Assembly: GCA_964623885.1 (NCBI GenBank)
Contig: CAZUVM010000141.1
Location: 1 to 7,274 of the forward strand
DNA: 7,274 nt
Direction of reading: 5' to 3'
Origin: CAZUVM01 sp964623885
Lineage (GTDB): Bacteria; Verrucomicrobiota; Verrucomicrobiia; Limisphaerales; UBA8199
Shown here piece by piece: positions 1-5,807 of this stretch (position 1 is the first letter of the stretch; each line of letters opens with the position of its first letter). The notes under the pieces were generated by a model. The model was given only the letters and a program-made list of their open reading frames with translations, did not search any database and had not been told where the DNA came from. The position numbers were made by a program, and so were the translations under genes.

Positions 1-7
1 AAAATCC

Positions 8-45
8 TTCCCGGGCGCAGCGCCGCTTGGGCCTGCGCCCGGGAA
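8..45 (+). promoter_or_regulatory. Perfect hairpin just upstream of atpF
   Basis: Bases 8-20 (TTCCCGGGCGCAG) are exactly complementary to 33-45 (CTGCGCCCGGGAA). Three more pairs can form inside the 12-nt loop (22-24 with 30-32), leaving one bulged base. The stem ends 13 bases before the atpF ATG. It lies where the atpE-atpF spacer should be. A stem-loop here could slow transcription, mark an mRNA processing site or stabilise the upstream message, which would help make more c subunit than b subunit; that role is inference. It is not a clear intrinsic terminator: the stem is followed by AATCAATTTGGTTTT, which has only a short T run, nine bases or more from the stem. It could also be a dispersed palindromic repeat. 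Confidence 0.7.
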
Positions 46-58
46 TCAATTTGGTTTT

Positions 59-604
59 ATGCAGCACTTTATTTTGTTAGCGCAAGCGGAAGCCGAGAAC
101 CCGATCTCGCAAATCGCGCGCACTTTCGGCGTGGATTGGCCGCACCTGATCTCGCAAATCATCAGCTTCGTGATCGTTTGCGTGTTGCTCTACTTTTTCG
201 CCTACAAGCGGGTGCTGACCATGCTCGAAGAGCGTCGGCAGCGCATCGCCGAAGGCCTGGCTAACTCGGACAAGATCAAATCGGAACTGCAGAAAACCGA
301 AGCGCAGCGCCTCGAAGTCATGGCCCAGGCCAACGCGCAGGCTACCAAATTGATTGAGGAAGCTCGCGCCGCGGCCGCCCGCGTGCAGGAGCAGGAAACG
401 CAAAAAGCGATTGCCGCCGCCGAGCAAATCATTGCCAAGGCGCGCGAAGCCGCCGCCGCCGATCACGCGCGCATGCTGTCCGAACTCAAACGCGAGGTCG
501 GACGCCTGGTCGTACAGACGACTGCGACCGTTACCGGCAAAATCCTCACTCCGGAAGATCAGCGGCGGCTCTCTGAGGAAGCGGCTCGCCAGGTGTCGGC
601 ATGA
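59..604 (+). CDS. atpF: F-type ATP synthase subunit b
   Basis: This 181-residue protein is the membrane-anchored peripheral-stalk subunit that holds the F1 head still against the rotor. Residues about 29-49 form one hydrophobic membrane helix (ending LLYFFAYK). A long charged, alanine-rich coiled coil follows from about 52 to 160, starting with the family-typical MLEERRQRIAEGL; the C-terminal end is where b normally meets delta. The length is normal for the family (about 155-185). The ATG at 59 is the only sensible start and gives a full N-terminus before the helix. No Shine-Dalgarno is visible; TTGGTTTT precedes the ATG, and a strong hairpin lies just upstream. The stop overlaps the atpH start as ATGA. 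A single b gene is seen, with no b' duplicate in the window. Identification comes from domain layout, motifs and operon position. Confidence 0.95.
   Translation: MQHFILLAQAEAENPISQIARTFGVDWPHLISQIISFVIVCVLLYFFAYKRVLTMLEERRQRIAEGLANSDKIKSELQKTEAQRLEVMAQANAQATKLIEEARAAAARVQEQETQKAIAAAEQIIAKAREAAAADHARMLSELKREVGRLVVQTTATVTGKILTPEDQRRLSEEAARQVSA
591..595 (+). promoter_or_regulatory. Probable ribosome binding site of atpH
   Basis: AGGTG lies 5 bases before the atpH ATG, inside the last codons of atpF, and matches the 3' part of the GGAGGTG Shine-Dalgarno consensus. It is the best such match before any start in the atp cluster. With the 4-bp ATGA overlap it suggests translational coupling of delta to b. 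Confidence 0.45.
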
Positions 605-993
605 AGATTTCCAAGCAAGCCCGGCGCGAAGCCAAAGAGTTGTTCCGTAGCTGCACGGCCGACAGTGTGCTGGACGAAAATCGCGTCCGACAGGCCGTCC
701 AGATGGTGCTTAAGGCGAAGCCCCGCGGTTACCTGGCGATTCTGTCCCATTTCGAACGGCTGGTGCGGCTGGAAATCCAGCGGCGCACCGCCCTGGTGGA
801 GAGCGCGATCGCGTTGCCCGGCGAGTTGCAGGCGACGGTTAAGGCGGGACTGACCCGCTTGTACGGGCCGGGCCTGAACATTTCCTTTTCTCAACGACCA
901 AACTTAATCGGCGGGCTCCGCATTCAAGTCGGCAGCGATGTCTACGACGGCAGCGTTCAAGCGCGCCTCGCCTCGCTGCAGGAGAGTTTTTGA
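601..993 (+). CDS. atpH: F-type ATP synthase subunit delta, short form
   Basis: This is the delta (OSCP-like) subunit, which clamps the top of the alpha3-beta3 head to the b stalk. It is recognised by its C-terminal signature at residues 100-123: PNLIGG, then RIQVGSDVYDGSV and ARL. It has 130 residues, against about 175-185 in most bacteria. By eye, the C-terminal half aligns over its full length with E. coli delta, while the N-terminal helical domain, which normally binds the N-terminal helix of alpha, is compressed to roughly 55 residues and seems to lack several helices. The start at 601 overlaps atpF by 4 bp and has a nearby AGGTG. An upstream in-frame start would have to lie deep in atpF, so the short form does not look like a start error. 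No frameshift is evident. The gene is probably functional, given its place and intact C-terminal domain. Confidence 0.88.
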   Translation: MKISKQARREAKELFRSCTADSVLDENRVRQAVQMVLKAKPRGYLAILSHFERLVRLEIQRRTALVESAIALPGELQATVKAGLTRLYGPGLNISFSQRPNLIGGLRIQVGSDVYDGSVQARLASLQESF

Positions 994-1059
994 TACACAA
1001 AGTAGAAATAACAGAATGTCACACAGTTTGATCATACTCTACGTTGCACCCTCCGTTCA

Positions 1060-1112
1060 TTTCGGATTTCAGAATTCGAATTTCTTTCGGATTTCGAGTT
1101 TCGGATTTCGGA
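1060..1112 (+). repeat. Heptanucleotide repeat tract before atpA
   Basis: Seven 7-bp units with consensus TTTCGGA occupy most of the second half of the atpH-atpA gap: 1060-1066, 1067-1073 and 1074-1080, then a 4-base TTTC spacer, then 1085-1091, 1092-1098, 1099-1105 and 1106-1112. Units differ by one to three bases (TTTCAGA, ATTCGAA, TTTCGAG). The tract ends 15 bases before the chosen atpA ATG. It is AT-rich compared with the flanking genes. The first half of the gap (994-1059) shows no convincing promoter, hairpin or gene. The tract happens to be open in the atpA frame, so a TTG at 1044 could wrongly be taken as the start. Confidence 0.85.
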
Positions 1113-1127
1113 TTTTCCCATTTACCC

Positions 1128-2654
1128 ATGAGTAATCTATTACAGGAAATTGAGGCGCAGATTGCCGGCGCCAAAACGGCAACGGCCAAACAGAACGTCG
1201 GCGTGGTCCGCGAAATCGGCGACGGTGTGGCGAAGGTCGAGGGGCTCACCGACGCCATGCTCAACGAGATGCTTGATTTCGGCCAGGGCATTACGGGTTT
1301 GGCGCTGAACCTCGAAGAGACCGAGGTGGGCGCGATCATTCTCGGCGACTACACCAAAATCGCGGAAGGCGGCGAAGTCCGCACAACCGGCAAGCTGCTG
1401 CAGGTTCCCGTGGGCAAAGCCATGCTTGGCCGAGTCGTCAATGCCCTTGGGCAGCCAATCGATGGCAAGGGCCCAATCCAGGCCGAAGCCACTTACCCAG
1501 TGGAAAAAATCGCCCCAGGCATCATCCGGCGGCGCTCGGTCAGCCAGCCGGTGCAGACCGGCATTATGGCCGTGGACGCCATGATCCCGATCGGGCGCGG
1601 CCAGCGCGAGCTGATCATTGGCGACCGTTCCACCGGGAAGACCACCATTTGCGTTGATACGATCATCAACCAGGCGCGGCTCAACAGCGCCGCCAAAAAC
1701 GACAAGGATTATCGCCCTCTCTACTGCATCTACGTCGCGATTGGCCAAAAACAATCCAACGTCGCCCGCGTCATGAGCGTTCTCGAAGAGCACGGCGCGA
1801 TGCCCTACACGATTATCGTCTCGGCTTCTGCCTCCGACTCGGCCACCAACCAATACCTGGCGCCGTTTTCAGGCTGCGCCATGGGCGAATGGTTTATGGA
1901 TAACGCCATGGATGCCCTGATCATTTATGACGATCTCTCCACACACGCCGTTGCCTATCGGCAGGTTTCGCTGGTGCTGAAACGTCCGTCCGGCCGCGAA
2001 GCTTACCCGGGCGACGTCTTTTACCTGCACAGCCGCTTGCTCGAACGCTCCGCGCGCCTGAACGAGAAATACGGTAACGGCTCTTTGACCGCCTTGCCGA
2101 TTATCGAAACGCAGCTCGGCGACGTCTCGGCCTATATTCCCACCAACGTCATTTCCATCACTGACGGTCAGATTTACCTGGAAACCGACCTGTTCTACCA
2201 GGGCACACGCCCGGCTATTTCCGTCGGTCTTTCCGTTTCGCGTGTCGGGTCCGCGGCGCAAATCAAAGCGATGAAACAAGTGGCCGGTCGCGTGAAGCTC
2301 GACCTGGCTCAGTTCCGCGAGCTGGCTGCCTTTGCGCAGTTCGGTTCCGATTTGGACGCCGCGACCCAGGCCAAAATCGAGCGCGGCCGCCGGGTGGTCG
2401 AAATATTTAAACAGCCGCAGTACAACCCCGTTCCCGTCGAGATCCAAGCCGCGGTTCTGTGGGCGGTGCAGAACTCGTTCTTCGACGACGTGCCGGTCGC
2501 GAAAATCAAGGACTGCCAGGACAAGCTGGCCGATTACCTGGCCAACCGCAAATCTGAGCTCATGGCCCGCATCGCCAAAGAGAAGGCTTTGAACGACGCG
2601 CTCAACGCCGAACTGAAATCCGCAGTAACGGAGTTCAAGCAGACCTATAAATGA
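1128..2654 (+). CDS. atpA: F-type ATP synthase subunit alpha
   Basis: This 508-residue protein is the non-catalytic nucleotide-binding subunit of the F1 head. In order it has an N-terminal helix that should contact delta (residues 2-20), a beta-barrel (about 25-95), the nucleotide-binding domain and a C-terminal helical bundle. Visible motifs are the P-loop GDRSTGKT at 165-172, ALIIYDDLS at 263-271 (Walker B region), PGDVFYLHSRLLER at 294-307, and GLSVSRVGSAAQ at 367-378 with the conserved arginine at 372. I chose the ATG at 1128 because MSNLLQEIEAQI matches the family N-terminus; the 28 in-frame codons before it (from TTG 1044) are read from heptad repeats and look non-coding. No Shine-Dalgarno precedes the ATG. 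Two conserved positions differ: serine for the usual glutamine in the P-loop (S168), and serine for asparagine in PAIN (S365). Confidence 0.97.
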   Translation: MSNLLQEIEAQIAGAKTATAKQNVGVVREIGDGVAKVEGLTDAMLNEMLDFGQGITGLALNLEETEVGAIILGDYTKIAEGGEVRTTGKLLQVPVGKAMLGRVVNALGQPIDGKGPIQAEATYPVEKIAPGIIRRRSVSQPVQTGIMAVDAMIPIGRGQRELIIGDRSTGKTTICVDTIINQARLNSAAKNDKDYRPLYCIYVAIGQKQSNVARVMSVLEEHGAMPYTIIVSASASDSATNQYLAPFSGCAMGEWFMDNAMDALIIYDDLSTHAVAYRQVSLVLKRPSGREAYPGDVFYLHSRLLERSARLNEKYGNGSLTALPIIETQLGDVSAYIPTNVISITDGQIYLETDLFYQGTRPAISVGLSVSRVGSAAQIKAMKQVAGRVKLDLAQFRELAAFAQFGSDLDAATQAKIERGRRVVEIFKQPQYNPVPVEIQAAVLWAVQNSFFDDVPVAKIKDCQDKLADYLANRKSELMARIAKEKALNDALNAELKSAVTEFKQTYK

Positions 2655-2720
2655 GGCTGGTCTTCAGGTACCAAATGGTTGCTATTACCGACACAATCGC
2701 GAGTAGCGTAGGCCTTCTTT

Positions 2721-2748
2721 CGCCCTTCGCCCTTCGTCCTTCGGCCTT
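2721..2748 (+). repeat. Heptanucleotide repeat tract before atpG
   Basis: Four head-to-tail 7-bp units of consensus CGNCCTT (equally CCTTCGN) fill 2721-2727, 2728-2734, 2735-2741 and 2742-2748, varying only at the third base (C, C, T, G). A related GGCCTTC lies just upstream at 2711. The tract ends 5 bases before the atpG ATG, in the space where a Shine-Dalgarno would be expected. It has the same TTCG core, period and orientation as the tract before atpA but a different flanking consensus. The rest of the 99-bp atpA-atpG gap (2655-2710) shows nothing I can name. Confidence 0.85.
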
Positions 2749-2753
2749 CCAAC

Positions 2754-3632
2754 ATGCCTAGCCCACGCGACATCCGCCGGCGCATCAAGTCGGTAAAGAA
2801 CACATCCCAGATAACCAAAGCCATGCAGATGGTGGCGGCGTCGAAGATGCGCCGCGCGCAGCAGTCCGCTCTGGCGGCCCGTCCTTATGCGGCGCTAATG
2901 AATGAGGTCCTGGGCAACGTCACCGCCTACGTGGGAGATTTTGCTCATCCCCTCATGGAACAGCGCGAGGTCCGCAAACGTTGCGTGATCCTCGTCAGCA
3001 CCGATAAAGGTTTGTGCGGCGCCCTCAACAGCAATTTGATGCGCGAAGCGGCGAAGTTCGATCGCGACACAACGGTTTTCGTCGCCGCCGGCCGCAAGGG
3101 CGCTCAGTTTATCGGCCGCACCCGCCGGCAATTGTCTTCTGAGTTTACCTATAAGGATGCGCCGCTGTTCGGCGAAGCGCGCGCGATCTCGAAATTCGTC
3201 CGCGACCTTTTCCTGAAGGGCGACGTGGACCGTGTCGACGTCCTGTTCACGAATTTCATCTCCACACTGAGCCAGAAGCCCGAACTGCGGCAATTACTGC
3301 CAATCGGCGAAATCAAGCCCGTCTCCGCCGGCATCCCTCACCAAGGCGAAGACGCAAAACTGATGCAAGGCGCGACCGAGTTTCTGTTTGAGCCGGGGGC
3401 GGACCATGTGCTTGGCGCGTTGCTGCCGCACAGTCTGAACTTCCAGATCTATCACATTCTGCTCGAAGCCAAAGCCAGCGAGCAAAGCGCCCGCATGGTG
3501 GCCATGAAGAACGCCACCGATAACGCCAATCAACTCATCAAAGACCTGACCATCGAATACAACAAGCTGCGCCAGGCCAATATCACCAAAGAACTGCTCG
3601 AAATCTCCAGCGCCGCCATGGCAATGGGCTAA
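2754..3632 (+). CDS. atpG: F-type ATP synthase subunit gamma
   Basis: Gamma is the central rotating shaft that transmits ring rotation to the catalytic sites. At 292 residues it is of normal length. The N-terminal helix has the classic sequence IRRRIKSVKNTSQITKAMQM at residues 7-26, followed by VAASKMRRAQ. The central Rossmann-like domain contains STDKGLCGALN at 82-92. The C-terminal helix carries ARMVAMKNATDNAN (246-259) and ends in ITKELLEISSAAMA (277-290). In the family signature the position before the last conserved alanine is nearly always glycine; here it is alanine (A287). The ATG at 2754 gives the expected N-terminus exactly. No Shine-Dalgarno is seen; heptad repeats abut the start. 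atpD begins 12 bases after the stop. Confidence 0.96.
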   Translation: MPSPRDIRRRIKSVKNTSQITKAMQMVAASKMRRAQQSALAARPYAALMNEVLGNVTAYVGDFAHPLMEQREVRKRCVILVSTDKGLCGALNSNLMREAAKFDRDTTVFVAAGRKGAQFIGRTRRQLSSEFTYKDAPLFGEARAISKFVRDLFLKGDVDRVDVLFTNFISTLSQKPELRQLLPIGEIKPVSAGIPHQGEDAKLMQGATEFLFEPGADHVLGALLPHSLNFQIYHILLEAKASEQSARMVAMKNATDNANQLIKDLTIEYNKLRQANITKELLEISSAAMAMG

Positions 3633-3644
3633 AATTTTCCCCTT

Positions 3645-5102
3645 ATGAATAAAGGCAAAATCGTTCAAGTAATTGGTCCCGTGGTGGACGTCGAATTCCC
3701 CGACCCGCTGCCGGCCATCTATAACGCCTTAACCGTCGATTACACGATCGAGGGCCAGACCACCAAGCTCACGCTCGAAGTCGAGCAGCACCTGGGTGAC
3801 AACTGGGTCCGCACCGTCGCCATGTCCAGCACCGAAGGCCTCAAGCGCGGATTTGATGTCACCGATACCGGTAGTCCCATTTCCATGCCCGTCGGCGAAG
3901 CGGTCATGGGCCGCGTGTTTAACGTCACTGGCGACATCGTTGATGAGCAAGGACCAATTAAACCCGAGAAATACTATCCGATTCACCGGCCCGCGCCGGC
4001 GCTGGTGGACCAGTCTACGTCGCCTCAGGTCCTTACCACGGGTATTAAAGTCATCGACCTCATCTGCCCGTTTCTCAAAGGCGGCAAGGTCGGCGCGTTT
4101 GGCGGGGCGGGTGTAGGCAAGACCGTCGTGATCATGGAGTTGATCAATAACATCGCCAAACTCCACGGCGGCGTGTCGGTGTTTGCGGGCGTCGGTGAAC
4201 GGACGCGTGAGGGCAACGACCTTTACTATGAAATGGCCGAAGCGGATGTCATCAAATGCGAGAAGGATGAAAAAGGCCACTTGGTTCGCGGGGCTAACGG
4301 GCTACCTATCTTGAAGCCAGGCTCGCGTATCGGCCTGGTCTACGGCCAGATGAATGAACCGCCCGGTGCCCGTTTGCGCGTTGCCCTATCCGGACTAGCC
4401 ATAACTGAGTATTTCCGCGACGAGAAAAACCAGGACGTGTTGCTGTTCATCGATAACATTTTCCGCTTCTCTCAGGCCGGCTCGGAAGTATCGGCCTTGC
4501 TGGGCCGCACGCCCAGCGCGGTAGGTTATCAGCCCACACTCGCGGCGGAGATGGGCGATTTGCAGGAGCGCATCACTTCAACGAAGAAGGGTTCGATTAC
4601 CTCATTCCAGGCCATTTACGTTCCGGCCGACGACATTACCGACCCCGCGCCCGCCACCACGTTTACTCACCTGGACGCCACCATCGTCCTCGAGCGCGCG
4701 CTCACCGAGTTGGGAATTTATCCCGCGGTTGATCCGCTCGCTTCGAATTCCCGCGCTCTGACTCCCGAAATCGTTGGCAAAGACCATTACGAAGTTGCGC
4801 GCGGCGTACAGACCGTGCTGCAGCGTTACAAAGACCTCCAGGACATTATCGCCATCCTGGGCATGGATGAACTTTCGCCTGAGGATAAACAGACCGTGTT
4901 CCGCGCGCGCAAGATCCAGCGGTTCCTGAGCCAGCCGTTCAGCGTCGCGGAAGTGTTCACCGGGCGGCCGGGCCGCCAGGTGCCGGTCGCGGAAACGGTC
5001 CGTGGCTTCAAGGAAATCCTCGAAGGCAAGCACGATGAAGTGCCCGAGGGCAATTTCTACATGAAGGGCGGCATCGAGGAAATCAAAGAAGAATCCAAGT
5101 GA
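3645..5102 (+). CDS. atpD: F-type ATP synthase subunit beta (catalytic)
   Basis: Beta carries the catalytic sites that make ATP from ADP and phosphate. The protein has 485 residues: a beta-barrel at about 1-80, the nucleotide-binding domain at about 80-370, and a C-terminal helical domain. Motifs are intact: P-loop GGAGVGKT at 153-160, catalytic glutamate E185 in GERTREGND, LLFIDNIFRF at 267-276, the signature PAVDPLASNSR at 360-370, and the DELSPEDK lever loop at 408-415 that touches gamma. Between DVI (201-203) and LVYGQMNEPPGAR there are about 27 residues where E. coli has 4, an insertion of roughly 23 residues containing two KxxKG-like charged stretches and glycines. The ATG at 3645 gives the family-typical start MNKGKIVQVIGPVVDVEF. 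There is no Shine-Dalgarno; AATTTTCCCCTT fills the spacer after atpG. Confidence 0.98.
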   Translation: MNKGKIVQVIGPVVDVEFPDPLPAIYNALTVDYTIEGQTTKLTLEVEQHLGDNWVRTVAMSSTEGLKRGFDVTDTGSPISMPVGEAVMGRVFNVTGDIVDEQGPIKPEKYYPIHRPAPALVDQSTSPQVLTTGIKVIDLICPFLKGGKVGAFGGAGVGKTVVIMELINNIAKLHGGVSVFAGVGERTREGNDLYYEMAEADVIKCEKDEKGHLVRGANGLPILKPGSRIGLVYGQMNEPPGARLRVALSGLAITEYFRDEKNQDVLLFIDNIFRFSQAGSEVSALLGRTPSAVGYQPTLAAEMGDLQERITSTKKGSITSFQAIYVPADDITDPAPATTFTHLDATIVLERALTELGIYPAVDPLASNSRALTPEIVGKDHYEVARGVQTVLQRYKDLQDIIAILGMDELSPEDKQTVFRARKIQRFLSQPFSVAEVFTGRPGRQVPVAETVRGFKEILEGKHDEVPEGNFYMKGGIEEIKEESK

Positions 5103-5140
5103 CCTGGATCGGCGCCTGATTAAAGAATCGCTTTCAAAGC

Positions 5141-5551
5141 ATGGCTGCCACTTTAAAACTGGAAATCGTCACCCCGGACGCCAAGACCTATTCCGAGGAC
5201 GTAGAAATGGTCACGTTGCCTGGCGCCGAGGGCGAGATGGGAATTTATCCGCAACACGTGCCGGTGCTGACCCAGATTGTTTCCGGCGAGGTCATCGCGC
5301 GGAAAGACGGACGCGATTATTTTCTCGCGGTGGGCGAGGGCTTTGTGGAAATCACCGGTGACCGAGTTGCCATCATGACCGACATGGCCATCCGCGCCGA
5401 GAACATCGACGAAGCCAAAGCCGAAGAAAGCCGGCGTCGAGCGGAAGCCCGCCTGGCGGAACATCTGGATGACGAGGAGGCGGCCGTTGTCAATGCCGCT
5501 TTGGCTCATTCTCTGGCACAGCTCAAGGTTAAGCGGCGGCATTCTCGGTGA
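5141..5551 (+). CDS. atpC: F-type ATP synthase subunit epsilon
   Basis: Epsilon sits at the foot of the gamma shaft, joins it to the c ring and can inhibit ATP hydrolysis through its C-terminal helices. The 136 residues show both domains: an N-terminal beta-sandwich (about 1-84) with TLPGAEGEMGIYPQHVPVLT at 25-44, and a charged helical hairpin (about 88-133). Residues 89-94 (IDEAKA) resemble the I/LDxxRA motif linked to ATP binding by epsilon in some bacteria, but with lysine for arginine, so I would not assume ATP binding. The ATG at 5141 is 38 bases after atpD; the spacer has only weak potential stems (GATT/AATC, GCTTT/AAAGC) and no Shine-Dalgarno. atpC is last in the operon, yet no intrinsic terminator with a T run follows it; a long imperfect hairpin starts 49 bases later. 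Confidence 0.95.
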   Translation: MAATLKLEIVTPDAKTYSEDVEMVTLPGAEGEMGIYPQHVPVLTQIVSGEVIARKDGRDYFLAVGEGFVEITGDRVAIMTDMAIRAENIDEAKAEESRRRAEARLAEHLDDEEAAVVNAALAHSLAQLKVKRRHSR

Positions 5552-5600
5552 GTAGCTTCTAACAGTTCAGGGTGCGTCTCGACACCACAATCATCAGCCA

Positions 5601-5734
5601 GCGTTTGGACGAGAGCGGAGCGCGGGATGTCCCCGGCCCGCAGCGCGTTGGATTGGGGCAGGTCGCACGAAATCACTATGGCGTTTGGCTTCTGCGGGCA
5701 GGGAGATCCCACGCTCCGGCGGCAGTGTCAACGC
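5601..5734. repeat. Long imperfect inverted repeat after atpC
   Basis: The middle of the 5552-5807 gap can fold into one long hairpin. The main arms are 5616-5633 (CGGAGCGCGGGATGTCCC) and 5701-5718 (GGGAGATCCCACGCTCCG), complementary at 16 of 18 positions. Inside them, 5636-5643 (GCCCGCAG) pairs perfectly with 5692-5699 (CTGCGGGC). Outside, 5608-5610 pairs with 5727-5729 and 5601-5605 with 5730-5734. The loop is about 48 bases. No T run follows on either strand, so an ordinary intrinsic terminator is unlikely. It may be a dispersed palindromic repeat, a small non-autonomous mobile element or a structured RNA; the sequence alone does not decide. Short ORFs cross it on both strands but resemble nothing I know. 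The remaining gap (5735-5807) shows no clear promoter, only a T-rich stretch at 5772-5776. Confidence 0.65.
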
Positions 5735-5807
5735 CCCTTAACAGGCTCATTTACCTCAAATCTAGCTTGCCTTTTTGTTGTCTGACCGGAACATTGTGAC
5801 CCCTTGT

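Noticed and set aside
8..58. Intrinsic terminator before atpF
   Set aside because: The stem is strong, but no T run directly follows it and the ATG of atpF is 13 bases away; a full terminator there would cut the operon.
1044..1127. In-frame extension of atpA from a TTG, adding 28 residues
   Set aside because: The added residues are translated heptad repeats, with no resemblance to the alpha N-terminus; the ATG at 1128 gives the family start.
1140..1853. 237-codon ORF on the minus strand inside atpA
   Set aside because: It is fully antisense to a conserved gene and has the odd composition (rich in D, G, H, R) expected of a codon-bias shadow.
4963..4977. GC-rich hairpin GGCGGC/GCCGCC inside atpD
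   Set aside because: It encodes the conserved TGRPGR stretch of beta; the self-complementarity follows from codon choice.
5506..5712. 68-codon ORF on the minus strand overlapping the end of atpC
   Set aside because: It has no recognisable domain, overlaps a confident gene, and much of it is one arm and the loop of the inverted repeat at 5601-5734.
5772..5776. T run before the TPR gene as the end of a terminator
   Set aside because: Only a weak AGGC/GCCT stem with a loop of more than 20 bases can be drawn upstream of it.
5572..5799. 75-codon ORF on the plus strand in the gap after atpC
   Set aside because: It crosses the inverted repeat, resembles no family and has no ribosome site; the open frame is likely chance in GC-rich DNA.
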